This document shows, piece after piece, positions 1 through 8,443 of a stretch of 64,000 nt of DNA (position 1 is its first letter; the number at the start of each line of letters is the position of its first letter). Location: the NCBI RefSeq assembly GCF_041052385.1, contig NZ_CP163439.1, positions 4,515,001 to 4,579,000 of the forward strand. The letters run 5' to 3'. Made by a program: the position numbers and the translations under genes. This DNA comes from Streptomyces sp. R28. Lineage in GTDB: Bacteria; Actinomycetota; Actinomycetes; Streptomycetales; Streptomycetaceae. The notes beneath the pieces are model-generated. The model was not told the origin of the DNA, made no database searches, and saw only the letters and a list, made by a program, of their open reading frames with translations.

Positions 1-312
1 GGGTTCGCGCGCGCCCTGCCGTGACCAGCCGTCGGGGTCGCCGTGCACGATGCGCGGAGCCTCGTTCGGGTGCAGGGCGACGGTCGCGTGCACGGCGTCG
101 TACCGCGCCGCCGTCTCGGCCGCCCACTGCGAGCCGCGTACGTCGCAGCCCACCTGCACGACCGTCGTCACCCCGACCGACGCCGCCTTCGCCAGGCCCT
201 CCTCCACCGTGCCGGACTGCATGTCGAGGTGGGTGTGGGAGTCGGCGACCGGCACCCGGAGCGGTTCCGGGAGGGGCGGGGCGGCGTGCTTGTCGGAGGT
301 GTTCGAAGGCAT
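1..312 (-). CDS. tatD: TatD family metal-dependent hydrolase (N-terminal part, cut by window edge)
   Basis: This is the first 104 residues of a TatD-type DNase; the rest lies beyond base 1. The reading frame from the ATG at 312 gives the metal-binding signature DSHTHLDM around residues 24-31. It continues into a TIM-barrel-like pattern (VTTVVQVGCDV, then ALHPNEAP) typical of TatD enzymes. Members are Mg-dependent 3'-5' exonucleases or DNases acting in repair or quality control. It is the last gene seen of the leftward series rsmI, zinc-ribbon gene, tatD. The family is clear; the exact substrate is not. Confidence 0.85.
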   Translation of the reverse strand, partial: MPSNTSDKHAAPPLPEPLRVPVADSHTHLDMQSGTVEEGLAKAASVGVTTVVQVGCDVRGSQWAAETAARYDAVHATVALHPNEAPRIVHGDPDGWSRQGAREP

Positions 313-375
313 GCCCCGATCCTACGAAAGGAGCATGCCTTCTCTGTCGGCGCTCGGTCTCAGCCGGCGCTCGTC

Positions 376-765
376 TCAGCTCGCCTTGCGGTGGAAGACG
401 TGCAGGAGATCGGACAGATGCCAGTGGTGGTCCGCCTCGGCCGCCGACTCCGGCTTCGCCTGCCGGGGGATCGGGCGCTGGGGGTGCAGGGAGTTCTGCA
501 CGGAGGACACCTGCCCGGCCCGCATGATGCGGACGACGTGGTTGTCGCAGTTCTGACACGTGGGCCGGCTCAACGGAGACGGAACCACCTGGCCGTCGGC
601 CACGTACATGACGAATTCACGCCCGTCGCCGTCGATGTGGTGCTCTATCTCGTACGACTGCTCCCAGCCGTGCCCGCACCGCATGCAGGCGAAGGAATAG
701 GACTCGTGGACGACGGCGGTCGCGGCGTTGCGAAGGCCCGTGGTCTGCTGTGCGATCTCGCTCAT
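376..765 (-). CDS. Zinc-ribbon hypothetical protein
   Basis: A 129-residue cytoplasmic protein. Two Cys pairs, CMRC (with GHGW following) and CQNC, lie about 43 residues apart and look like a four-Cys zinc site. The reading frame is open further upstream, but the ATG at 765 is preceded by a good AGGAG site, so the shorter start is chosen. It sits between tatD and rsmI on the same strand. I recall such proteins as conserved among streptomycetes, but I know of no assigned function. Confidence 0.75.
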   Translation of the reverse strand: MSEIAQQTTGLRNAATAVVHESYSFACMRCGHGWEQSYEIEHHIDGDGREFVMYVADGQVVPSPLSRPTCQNCDNHVVRIMRAGQVSSVQNSLHPQRPIPRQAKPESAAEADHHWHLSDLLHVFHRKAS

Positions 766-955
766 GCCAGCTCCTGTGGTCCGCTGGTGGGACGGGTTGC
801 GTCCCTTCGTCCAGTGGACTCCTCTGCGGGAGCGAACGCACGCCATCTGTCCAGTGTTGGCGGCGACTTGGACGTTCCTTGCCGAAAGGGCCGGGTCCCT
901 TTACCCCCGCATGGGGCGCCCGCTCAGCCGAGATACGCCCTGCTCACACGGCGTG

Positions 956-1804
956 TCACGCCCCAGCGTTCTTCGCCGCCACGACCGCGTCGAAGACCTC
1001 CCTCTTGGGCACCCCGGCCTCCGCCGCCACCGCCGCGATGGCCTCCTTGCGCCGCTCCCCCGCCTCTTCCCGCACGCGAACCCGCCGCACGAACTCCTCG
1101 GCACCGACCTCCTCGGCCCCCTTCGGCGGCGCGCCCTCGACCACGACGGTGATCTCCCCGCGCACCCCCTCCGCGGCCCAGGCCGCGAGCTCCCCCAGCC
1201 CGCCCCGCCTGACCTCCTCGTACGTCTTGGTCAGCTCCCGGCACACGGCGGCCCGCCGCTCGGCGCCGAACGCCTCGGCCATCGCGGCGAGCGTGTCGTC
1301 GAGCCGGTGCGGGGCCTCGAAGTAGACGAGTGTCCGCCGCTCCTCGGCCACCTCCCGCAAACGCGACATCCGCTCCCCCGCCTTGCGCGGCAGAAACCCC
1401 TCGAAGCAGAACCGGTCGACGGGCAGCCCGGACAGCGCGAGCGCGGTGAGCACGGCGGAGGGCCCCGGTACGGCGGTGACGCGGATGTCCTTCTCGACGG
1501 CCGCGGCGACCAGCCGGTACCCGGGGTCCGACACCGACGGCATCCCCGCGTCGGTCACCAGCAGCACGCGCGAGCCCTCCAGGAGCGCCTCGACGAGCTC
1601 GGGCGTACGAGCCGCCTCGTTGCCCTCGAAGTACGACACGACCCGCCCGGCGGGCTGTACGCCCAGCGCCTGGGTGAGGCGCCGAAGACGCCGGGTGTCC
1701 TCGGCGGCGACCACGTCCGCTCCCGCCAGTTCCTCGGCGAGCCGGGGCGGGGCGTCCTTGATGTCGCCGATGGGGGTGCCTGCCAAAACAAGGGTTCCTG
1801 TCAC
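956..1804 (-). CDS. rsmI: 16S rRNA (cytidine-1402-2'-O)-methyltransferase RsmI
   Basis: RsmI 2'-O-methylates C1402 of 16S rRNA in the decoding centre, using S-adenosylmethionine. The 282-residue product has the tetrapyrrole-methylase fold: the N-terminal loop LAGTPIGD (residues 7-14), AEDTR (34-38), VTDAGMPSVSDPG (84-96) and VPGPSAVLTAL. The usual length is about 280 residues. The frame is open upstream to 2008, but that would overlap the divergent pmt gene. The GTG at 1804 has a GAGGA site and begins right before the conserved TGTLVLAGTPIG, so it is used. It shares a 62-bp divergent promoter gap with pmt. Confidence 0.93.
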   Translation of the reverse strand: MTGTLVLAGTPIGDIKDAPPRLAEELAGADVVAAEDTRRLRRLTQALGVQPAGRVVSYFEGNEAARTPELVEALLEGSRVLLVTDAGMPSVSDPGYRLVAAAVEKDIRVTAVPGPSAVLTALALSGLPVDRFCFEGFLPRKAGERMSRLREVAEERRTLVYFEAPHRLDDTLAAMAEAFGAERRAAVCRELTKTYEEVRRGGLGELAAWAAEGVRGEITVVVEGAPPKGAEEVGAEEFVRRVRVREEAGERRKEAIAAVAAEAGVPKREVFDAVVAAKNAGA

Positions 1805-1866
1805 GTTTCCATCCTCGCAGGGCGCATCCACGCGACTCCCACAGACGTGTTCCCTACGATGGCGCG

Positions 1867-3609
1867 GTGACCAGTACCGCGTCCTCCACGGACACCCGGC
1901 AGGGCCAGGCGACCCACGAGCAGCGGCCTTCGTGGCAGCAGCGGCTGCGCCGCTTCGGCTACACGCCGGCGCCCAGAAGCGACGTACGCGACCGGCTCGA
2001 CCCGCCATATGTCCAGCCCAGCCCGCGGATGTGGCAGTTCCTCGGCGTCCCGCGGCCGCTCGCCGAGCGGGTCGCGCGCTGGTCCGGCTGGGGCGGTCCG
2101 CTGCTGGTGACGCTGCTCGCGGGAGTGCTGCGGTTCTGGAACCTCGGCAGCCCGAAGAAGGTGATATTCGACGAGACGTACTACGCCAAGGACGCGTGGG
2201 GGCTCGTCCACCGCGGCTTCGAGGTCAGCTGGGACAAGAACGCCAACGACCTGATCCTGTCGACGAACGGTCACGTCCCGATCCCCACCGACGCGGCGTA
2301 CGTCGTGCATCCGCCGGTCGGCAAGTACGTCATCGGGCTCGGCGAGCTGATGTTCGGGTTCAACCCGTTCGGCTGGCGGTTCATGACGGCGCTGCTGGGC
2401 ACCCTGGCCGTCCTGATGCTGTGCCGCATCGGCCGCCGTATCTTCCGCTCCACCTTCCTGGGCTGCCTCGCGGGCGGGCTGATGGCGGTGGACGGGCTGG
2501 CCTTCGTGATGGCCCGCACCTCGCTGCTCGACGGGGTGCTGATGTTCTTCGTGCTGGCGGCGTTCGGCTGCCTCGTCGTCGACCGGGACCGGGCACGCGC
2601 GAAACTCGCGGCCGCGCTGCCGGCCGACGCCGACGGCCGGGTCCGCCCCGACGCGCACACCGCCGAGACCCTGCGCCTGGGGTGGCGTCCGTGGCGCTGG
2701 ACGGCCGGTCTGATGCTGGGCCTGGCCATCGGCACCAAGTGGAACGGCCTGTACTTCCTGGTCGCGTTCGGCCTGATGACGGTCCTCTGGGACGTCGGCG
2801 CCCGCAAGATCGCCGGTGCCCGCTACCCGTACACGACGGTACTCAAGCGCGACCTGGGCTTCGCCTTCCTGGCGACCGTGCCGGTGGCGATCGTCACGTA
2901 CTTCGTGTCGTGGACGGGTTGGATCCTCTCGCCCACCGACGGCACCGGCGGCTACTACCGTGACTGGGCGTCCGCAGGCGGCCGCAGCAGCAGTTGGTCG
3001 TGGCTGTTCCCCGACTGGTGGCTGAGCCTGTGGCACTACGAGCACCAGGTGTACGAGTTCCACGTCGGCCTGTCGTCCCCGCACCCCTACCAGTCCAACC
3101 CGTGGAGCTGGATCGTCGACGGCCGCCCGGTGTCGTTCTTCTACGAGTCCTCCCTGCCCGGCAAGGACGGCTGCTCCGCCGACGCGGGCGAGAAGTGCGC
3201 GCGCGAGGTACTGGCGATCGGCACGCCGCTGCTGTGGTGGGTGGCCGCCTTCGCGGTCCTGTACATCCTGTGGCGCTGGCTCTTCCGCCGCGACTGGCGA
3301 GCGGGCGCCATCGCCTGCGGCGTCGCGGCGGGCTACCTCCCCTGGTTCCTCTACCAGGAGCGCACGATCTTCTTCTTCTACGCCGTCGTCTTCCTCCCCT
3401 TCCTCTGCCTGGCCGTCGCCATGCTCCTGGGCGCGATCATCGGCCCACCGCGCGCAGGCGAGACCCGCCGGGTGGCGGGGGCCACGGGCGCGGGCGTCCT
3501 GGTGCTGCTGATCGCCTGGAACTTCATCTACTTCTGGCCGATCTACACGGGGACGGCGATCCCGGTCGACGACTGGCGGTCGCGGATGTGGCTGGATACG
3601 TGGGTCTAG
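1867..3609 (+). CDS. pmt: Dolichyl-phosphate-mannose--protein mannosyltransferase (GT39)
   Basis: A polytopic membrane glycosyltransferase of 580 residues that moves mannose from a polyprenyl carrier to Ser/Thr of exported proteins during Sec export. The acidic pair characteristic of the family is in IFDETYY (Asp102, Glu103), directly after the first membrane span (about 78-92). HPPVGKY follows at about 148. Further hydrophobic spans run to the C-terminus, with a long external loop between about 350 and 440. In S. coelicolor, Pmt is needed for glycoprotein formation and phage phiC31 infection (family knowledge). GTG start at 1867, diverging from rsmI. Penicillin-binding genes lie nearby. Confidence 0.93.
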   Translation: MTSTASSTDTRQGQATHEQRPSWQQRLRRFGYTPAPRSDVRDRLDPPYVQPSPRMWQFLGVPRPLAERVARWSGWGGPLLVTLLAGVLRFWNLGSPKKVIFDETYYAKDAWGLVHRGFEVSWDKNANDLILSTNGHVPIPTDAAYVVHPPVGKYVIGLGELMFGFNPFGWRFMTALLGTLAVLMLCRIGRRIFRSTFLGCLAGGLMAVDGLAFVMARTSLLDGVLMFFVLAAFGCLVVDRDRARAKLAAALPADADGRVRPDAHTAETLRLGWRPWRWTAGLMLGLAIGTKWNGLYFLVAFGLMTVLWDVGARKIAGARYPYTTVLKRDLGFAFLATVPVAIVTYFVSWTGWILSPTDGTGGYYRDWASAGGRSSSWSWLFPDWWLSLWHYEHQVYEFHVGLSSPHPYQSNPWSWIVDGRPVSFFYESSLPGKDGCSADAGEKCAREVLAIGTPLLWWVAAFAVLYILWRWLFRRDWRAGAIACGVAAGYLPWFLYQERTIFFFYAVVFLPFLCLAVAMLLGAIIGPPRAGETRRVAGATGAGVLVLLIAWNFIYFWPIYTGTAIPVDDWRSRMWLDTWV

Positions 3610-3634
3610 GGGCGGACGCTCGATCCGCTGTTCG

Positions 3635-6067
3635 TCATCCTTGCGATGTCAGGGCACTGAGGAGGCCCGCGGTGGCCAGGGTGTCGGGGTGGTCGTCGCC
3701 CAGCACCCGCCGCCGACGCTCCAGCGTGTCCTGCGCCAGGTCCCGCGCCTCCTCCACCCGACCCAGTGCCGCCAGCCGGATCGCCAGGTTGTTCGCGGAG
3801 GTCAAGGTGTCGGGGTGGTCGTCACCCAGCACCCGCCGCCGACGCTCCAGCGTGTCCCGCGCCAAGTCCCACGCCTCCTCCACCCGACCCAGTTCCGCCA
3901 GCCAGATCGCCAGGTTGTTCGCGGAGGTCAAGGTGAAGAGGTGGTCGTCGCCCAGCACCCGCCGCCGACGCTCCAGCGTGTCCCGCGCCAAGTCCCACGC
4001 CTCCTCCACCCGACCCAGTTCCGCCAGCCGGATCGCCAGGTTGTTCGCGGAGGTCAAGGTGTCGGGGTGGTCGTCACCCAGCACCCGCCGCAGACGCTCC
4101 AACGTGTCCCGAGCCAGGTCCCGCGCCTCCTCCACCCGACCCAGATCAGCCCGCCAGACCGCCAGAGCGGTCGCGGAGTTCAATGTCCAGGAGTCGTCCT
4201 CGCCCAGCACCCGCCGCTGGCGGTCTAGCAGGTCACTGTGCAGCGTATGGGCCTGATCGTGCTCGCCGACGGCGGCGAAGGCCTGAGCCAAATAGTTGAC
4301 GACCCACCAGGTGTGAAAGTGGTCCGGGCCCAGGAGCGCGGTCCACGCTTTGTGGAGGGCTTGAAGGCGTGGCAGAGCCACCGGAGCTCCGCCGCGGTCG
4401 ATGAGGTACAGGCATGCTTCGCATGCCGCATAGCGGGCGTCAGCAGTGACCAGGTCGGCCGGGTCGATGGCCAGCGCGTGGGGCAGCAAGTCGGGCCAGA
4501 AGGGCCAGGCGGCAGGTTCCCGCGCCTGGCCAGGGTAGGCCGCGCCCACCAGAAGACTGGCGTCCCGCGCCGCGGCGGCGCGCTCCTCGGCTGAAAGCTG
4601 GTCTTTGAGCACGGCCTGGGTGAGGCGGTGCAGGTGCAGGCTGCCACCGGCGACCCTCGCCAGTCCGTGCCGATTCACCAGTGACAGGACACGGTGCCTG
4701 GCACTCCTATCAGCCAACACCCCGTCCACCAGTGAGAACTCGTCGACCTCGCGAGGAGCGCCCATGGGCAGCGCGAACGGTTCGGGGGCCAGCAGGGCGC
4801 AGCCCTGCAACACATCGGCCGCCCCCGGATCCTGCTCCCGCAGGATCCGCATGCTCAGGCGTATCTGTGCCGCCAGCGACCAGGGATAGTCCGGTGGCCG
4901 GCCCTCATCGGTGACCGCGCCGGCATTGCTGCCCAGCAGCTCCAGGTACTCCTCCACGGTCGTCGTGGTGAGGACCTCGGCGGCCTGGACCAGGGCCAGG
5001 GGCAGATCGTCCAGCGCCTGGGCGAGCCGGTCCGCATCCGCCTGCGATAACCACGCCGTCCGGCTGCGCAGCAACGTGACCGACTCCCGACGGGCGAGCA
5101 CGTCGACGTCCAGCGGCGTCGCCACACCGTGCCAGCGCGGGTTGCGTGAGGTGATCAGCACATGCCCCGCCCCGGACGGCAGGTATCCGGCCAGCTCTGC
5201 CGGATCCTCGGCGTTGTCGAAGACGATCAGCCAGCGCGCCCGCGACCGCAGCTCCGCGGCCAGCGCGGCCACCGCTTCTTCGGGAGACGTGTCCCGCCGT
5301 GCGGCACCGGTCTCCACGGCCAGCAAGGCCAGTTGGTCCGGGATCAGCGCCGTGTCCTCGGCCCGCACCCACCACAACAGCTCGTACTCACCGCAGAACC
5401 GGTGCGCGTACTCGGTGGCCAGCTGGGTCTTGCCCACCCCGCCCCGCCCGTCCAGCGCAACCACCGCCACCGTGCGACCGCCCGCCAACAGGCCACGCAC
5501 CTCGACCAGAAGCTCATCACGGCCGACGAAGCCGGCATTGCGCATCGGCACGTTCCACACGCGAGGCAGCGTCCCCGGCAGCCGCGGCCCCGTCGCCCCC
5601 ATACTCCGCAAACGGCCTGCGGCAACTCCGTTCGTGCCGCCGGGGAAACCCGGCCGCGCTTTGGACGCCCCGACCGGACCGGTGACCGCCTCCAGCAGCA
5701 CTTCCCGGGCGCGTTCCTCGTCCAGCCCATACAGGGCCGGCGCCTTGAGCGCCCGCAACATCGGCGGCGCCTCCGCAGCGTCGACCCGCACCGGGATGAG
5801 CTTGTCACGCCCGGCGATCACCGCCGTCCACTCCTCGGTGGTCCACCGCTCGCGATCGAAGTAGGCCGCGGAGAACAACGCCACCATCCGACGCTGCGCG
5901 ATGGCCTCGTCCATCCGCACGATGACGTTGTCCCCGGCCCCCCAGTGCCAGGAATCCAGCTCCACGTCGTATCCGGCGTCCTGCAAATGCCAGGCCACCC
6001 ACTCAGCCCAGGCCAGATCCGCACCCGCATGGCTGACGAACAACCACTGCCCGCCCTCAGTACCCAC
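3635..6067 (-). CDS. TIR / NB-ARC / TPR STAND-type ATPase
   Basis: About 810 residues from the proposed GTG at 6067. Residues 7-115 are a TIR domain: LFVSHAGAD (9-17), with candidate catalytic Glu78/79 in RWTTEEW. Residues 171-184 carry WNVPMRNAGFVGRD, the usual lead into actinobacterial NB-ARC modules. Walker A is GRGGVGKT (207-214), Walker B LIVFDN (280-285), the sensor ITSR (305-308) and the GLPL-like motif LPLAL (355-359). The C-terminal part is a TPR array of 42-residue units encoded by almost identical 126-bp repeats. Such architectures suggest NAD-degrading or signalling immunity activated by ligand-driven assembly; that is inference. The frame is open to 6352; ATG 6199 is an alternative start. 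Confidence 0.85.
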   Translation of the reverse strand: MGTEGGQWLFVSHAGADLAWAEWVAWHLQDAGYDVELDSWHWGAGDNVIVRMDEAIAQRRMVALFSAAYFDRERWTTEEWTAVIAGRDKLIPVRVDAAEAPPMLRALKAPALYGLDEERAREVLLEAVTGPVGASKARPGFPGGTNGVAAGRLRSMGATGPRLPGTLPRVWNVPMRNAGFVGRDELLVEVRGLLAGGRTVAVVALDGRGGVGKTQLATEYAHRFCGEYELLWWVRAEDTALIPDQLALLAVETGAARRDTSPEEAVAALAAELRSRARWLIVFDNAEDPAELAGYLPSGAGHVLITSRNPRWHGVATPLDVDVLARRESVTLLRSRTAWLSQADADRLAQALDDLPLALVQAAEVLTTTTVEEYLELLGSNAGAVTDEGRPPDYPWSLAAQIRLSMRILREQDPGAADVLQGCALLAPEPFALPMGAPREVDEFSLVDGVLADRSARHRVLSLVNRHGLARVAGGSLHLHRLTQAVLKDQLSAEERAAAARDASLLVGAAYPGQAREPAAWPFWPDLLPHALAIDPADLVTADARYAACEACLYLIDRGGAPVALPRLQALHKAWTALLGPDHFHTWWVVNYLAQAFAAVGEHDQAHTLHSDLLDRQRRVLGEDDSWTLNSATALAVWRADLGRVEEARDLARDTLERLRRVLGDDHPDTLTSANNLAIRLAELGRVEEAWDLARDTLERRRRVLGDDHLFTLTSANNLAIWLAELGRVEEAWDLARDTLERRRRVLGDDHPDTLTSANNLAIRLAALGRVEEARDLAQDTLERRRRVLGDDHPDTLATAGLLSALTSQG
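3681..4190 (-). repeat. 126-bp tandem repeats encoding TPR units
   Basis: Equivalent positions recur exactly every 126 bases at 3681, 3807, 3933, 4059 and 4185 (the fifth copy is more diverged). Each unit encodes 42 residues of the type LGDDHPDTLTSANNLAI followed by LGRVEEA and LERRRR. The units at 3807 and 3933 differ at only about six bases. Homogeneity at synonymous positions points to recent duplication or gene conversion rather than protein-level selection alone. Confidence 0.92.
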
Positions 6068-6330
6068 CAACTCAACCCCCGTGCCTGCCGAGCGGTCCCA
6101 ACTCACCGAGGCTAGAACCCACGTGGACCACTGCGCCTGCACTTGCCTCGAATCCCCGCAGCAGACGAGTACGTCTTCTCCGATGCCCCACCCGCCCATG
6201 CCCGTTCCGAAGGAGGCACAGGCGGTCGTGTCCGGGCCACGGTCAGCGCCACCCGCGTTCGCCGCAGACAGTCCCACACAGGGGCGGGCCGACTTGCGTA
6301 ACAGGAGCACTCCACGATCGTTCATTGGAC

Positions 6331-6552
6331 ATGAACGTAACCAAACGAACACTCGCTGTCATCGCCCTCGCCGGAGTCGCGGCCCTGTCGGCCACCACCG
6401 TCGCCAACGCCGACACCCGCGACTCACAGCCCCCGCAGACGTCCACGAACCTGGTGTACCCGTACTCGGCCGCCTACCCGCCGGGCGTCCTCCCCCTGGC
6501 GGCTGCTCCCGCAGTCGCCATCCTCGGCCTCGCCCCGTTCGGCGTCCTCTGA
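6331..6552 (+). CDS. Small secreted protein
   Basis: A 73-residue product with a clear Sec signal peptide: MNVTKRT, a hydrophobic core (LAVIALAGVAALSATTV) and a likely cleavage after ANA near residue 27. The mature part of about 46 residues is rich in Pro, Ala, Tyr and Leu and ends in PFGVL; it has no Cys. I do not recognise a family. A TTG six bases upstream is an alternative start. It diverges from the TIR/NB-ARC gene, whose start must therefore lie to the left, and is followed by a strong hairpin. Confidence 0.65.
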   Translation: MNVTKRTLAVIALAGVAALSATTVANADTRDSQPPQTSTNLVYPYSAAYPPGVLPLAAAPAVAILGLAPFGVL

Positions 6553-6569
6553 GGATCGTCGCCCGCCGA

Positions 6570-6604
6570 GCGCTGCGGTCGGCCGAACAGGCCGACCGCA
6601 GCGC
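6570..6604 (+). terminator. Rho-independent-like hairpin
   Basis: A perfect 15-bp stem (GCGCTGCGGTCGGCC and its complement) with loop GAACA, 17 bases after the small secreted protein gene and followed by ATAAAA. It separates that gene from the penicillin-binding protein genes. Confidence 0.8.
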
Positions 6605-6691
6605 ATAAAAGCGGCCAACAAAAGAAAACACCTTCCACAGGTTTCCCTCACGCCACTTACAGTGCGGAGGACTGGAACGGGGAGGGGACGC

Positions 6692-8338
6692 ATGTCCAAG
6701 GGGGTCAAGGCTGCCGTCATAGGCGGGGTGTTCGCCGTGATGGTGGGCGGGGCCGGGTACGGCGCGTACAACATCATGTCCGCGTTGAACGGCGGCGGGG
6801 CGACAGGGCAGGGCGGTGAGCCGGCGCCGGTGCGGTCCGGGCCGCCCAGTGGGGACGAGGTCGAGGAGACCACGGCGAAGTTCTTCGCGGCCTGGGAGAA
6901 GGGGAAGGCGGCGCAGGCGGCGTCGTACACGAACAACGACGCGGCCGCGGAGGCCGTACTCACCTCCTACGGCAAGGCCGCGCACATCACCGGCGTGAAG
7001 ATCACGCCGGGTGCGGCGAAGGGCGCCACCGTGCCGTACACGGTGAAGGCCAAGGTGTCCTACGGCGGGAAGTCCGAGGCGCTCAGCTACAAGAGCCGGC
7101 TCACCGTCGTGCGCGGGCTCACCACCGGGCGGGCCCTCGTCGACTGGCAACCGACCGTGATCCACCCGCAGTTGAGAAGGGACGACACCCTCGTCACCGG
7201 TGAGGCGGCGAACCCGCCCATCGAGGCCGTCGACCGCGACGGCACCGTGCTGACGAAGGAGAAGTACCCCTCCCTCGGCCCGATCCTGGACACGCTGCGC
7301 GAGCGGTACGGCAGCAAGGCCGGCGGCTCGCCCGGCATCGAGCTGGCGATACGGCACGCCGACGAGTCGGCGGACACCTCGCTGCTGACCCTCGCGAAGG
7401 GCAAGCCCGGCAAGCTGGAGACGACGCTCAGCGCGAGCGCGCAGGCGGCGGCCGAGAAGGCGGTGAAGCAGTACGACCAGTCCTCGGTGGTGGCGCTCAA
7501 GCCGAGCACCGGCGAGGTGCTGGCGGTGGCGAACCACCGGGACGACGCCTTCAACGCGGCCTTCGAGGGGCGCGTCCCGCCCGGCTCCACGATGAAGATC
7601 ATCGCCGCGGCGATGCTCATAGACAACGGCGTGACCTCGATGAACGGCCCGGCGCCCTGCCCGGACACGGCGACCTGGCAGAGCCAGACCTTCAAGAACC
7701 TCACCGGCATGAAGGCCGACGAGAGCGCGAGTGCCACGCTCGCAAACGGCTTCGTGCGCTCCTGCAACACAGCCTTCATCAAGCTCGTCGACGAGGACCC
7801 GCTCACCGACGCCTCGCTGACGACGGAGGCCGAGGAGCGGTTCGGGCTCGGCCGGGGCGACTGGAAGACCGGCATCACGTCCTTCGACGGCAGCGTCCCC
7901 GCCTCCGGCGGCCCCGACCGCGCGGCCAACGCCATCGGCCAGGGCCAGGTCGAGATGAACCCGCTGAACATGGCGTCGGTCACGGCCACCGCGATCACCG
8001 GCGACTTCCGGCAGCCGTATCTGGTCTCGCCCGACCTCGACGGCCGCCGACTGGCCACCGCCAAGGGGCTGCGGGCGAGCACCGCCGCCCAGCTGAAGCA
8101 GATGATGCAGCTGACCGCGACCTCGGCCCAGGGCACCGCCGTGCAGGTCATGTCCGGGATCCGCGGCGACATCGGCGCCAAGACCGGTTCCGCCGAGATC
8201 GACGGAAAGGCCACCTCCGACAGCTGGTTCACCGGCTTCCGCGATGATGTGGCGGCCGCGGCCCTGTCCCAGCAGGGCGGCCACGGCGGCGACGCGGCCG
8301 GGCCGATTGTCGCAGCCGTGCTACGAGCGTCCGGCTGA
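6692..8338 (+). CDS. Penicillin-binding transpeptidase (class B, first of a tandem pair)
   Basis: A 548-residue bitopic enzyme for peptidoglycan cross-linking outside the membrane. It has one N-terminal membrane anchor (about 7-27), an NTF2-like MecA N-terminal type domain (about 50-160), then a linker and a transpeptidase domain. Catalytic motifs are STMK (nucleophile Ser299, Lys302), SCN (357-359) and KTG (497-499). The ATG at 6692 has an excellent GGAGGGG site. A close relative follows about 100 bp downstream. The NTF2-like plus transpeptidase layout resembles the low-affinity PBP2a class, but nothing here shows beta-lactam resistance. Confidence 0.92.
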   Translation: MSKGVKAAVIGGVFAVMVGGAGYGAYNIMSALNGGGATGQGGEPAPVRSGPPSGDEVEETTAKFFAAWEKGKAAQAASYTNNDAAAEAVLTSYGKAAHITGVKITPGAAKGATVPYTVKAKVSYGGKSEALSYKSRLTVVRGLTTGRALVDWQPTVIHPQLRRDDTLVTGEAANPPIEAVDRDGTVLTKEKYPSLGPILDTLRERYGSKAGGSPGIELAIRHADESADTSLLTLAKGKPGKLETTLSASAQAAAEKAVKQYDQSSVVALKPSTGEVLAVANHRDDAFNAAFEGRVPPGSTMKIIAAAMLIDNGVTSMNGPAPCPDTATWQSQTFKNLTGMKADESASATLANGFVRSCNTAFIKLVDEDPLTDASLTTEAEERFGLGRGDWKTGITSFDGSVPASGGPDRAANAIGQGQVEMNPLNMASVTATAITGDFRQPYLVSPDLDGRRLATAKGLRASTAAQLKQMMQLTATSAQGTAVQVMSGIRGDIGAKTGSAEIDGKATSDSWFTGFRDDVAAAALSQQGGHGGDAAGPIVAAVLRASG

Positions 8339-8443
8339 ACTTATCCCTCGCGGCACGGGACTCTAGGGTGGGCGTCGTCGTTGGTATGCGTGAGATCGGC
8401 GGGGCGGCGGGGGCCCCTGGAATACGCGAGGGAACGGAAAGAA

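Noticed and set aside
3641..4228. Rightward open frame over the TPR repeats
   Set aside because: It is the antisense reflection of the 126-bp repeats; no start signal or family.
6068..6352. N-terminal extension of the TIR/NB-ARC protein
   Set aside because: It has no domain, overlaps the divergent secreted-protein gene, and the TIR fold begins after 6067; ATG 6199 remains possible.
6331..6552. Precursor peptide of an FxSxx-COOH ripp system beside the NB-ARC/TPR gene
   Set aside because: The peptide has a Sec signal and ends PFGVL, without F-x-S-x-x at the C-terminus, and no radical SAM gene is near.
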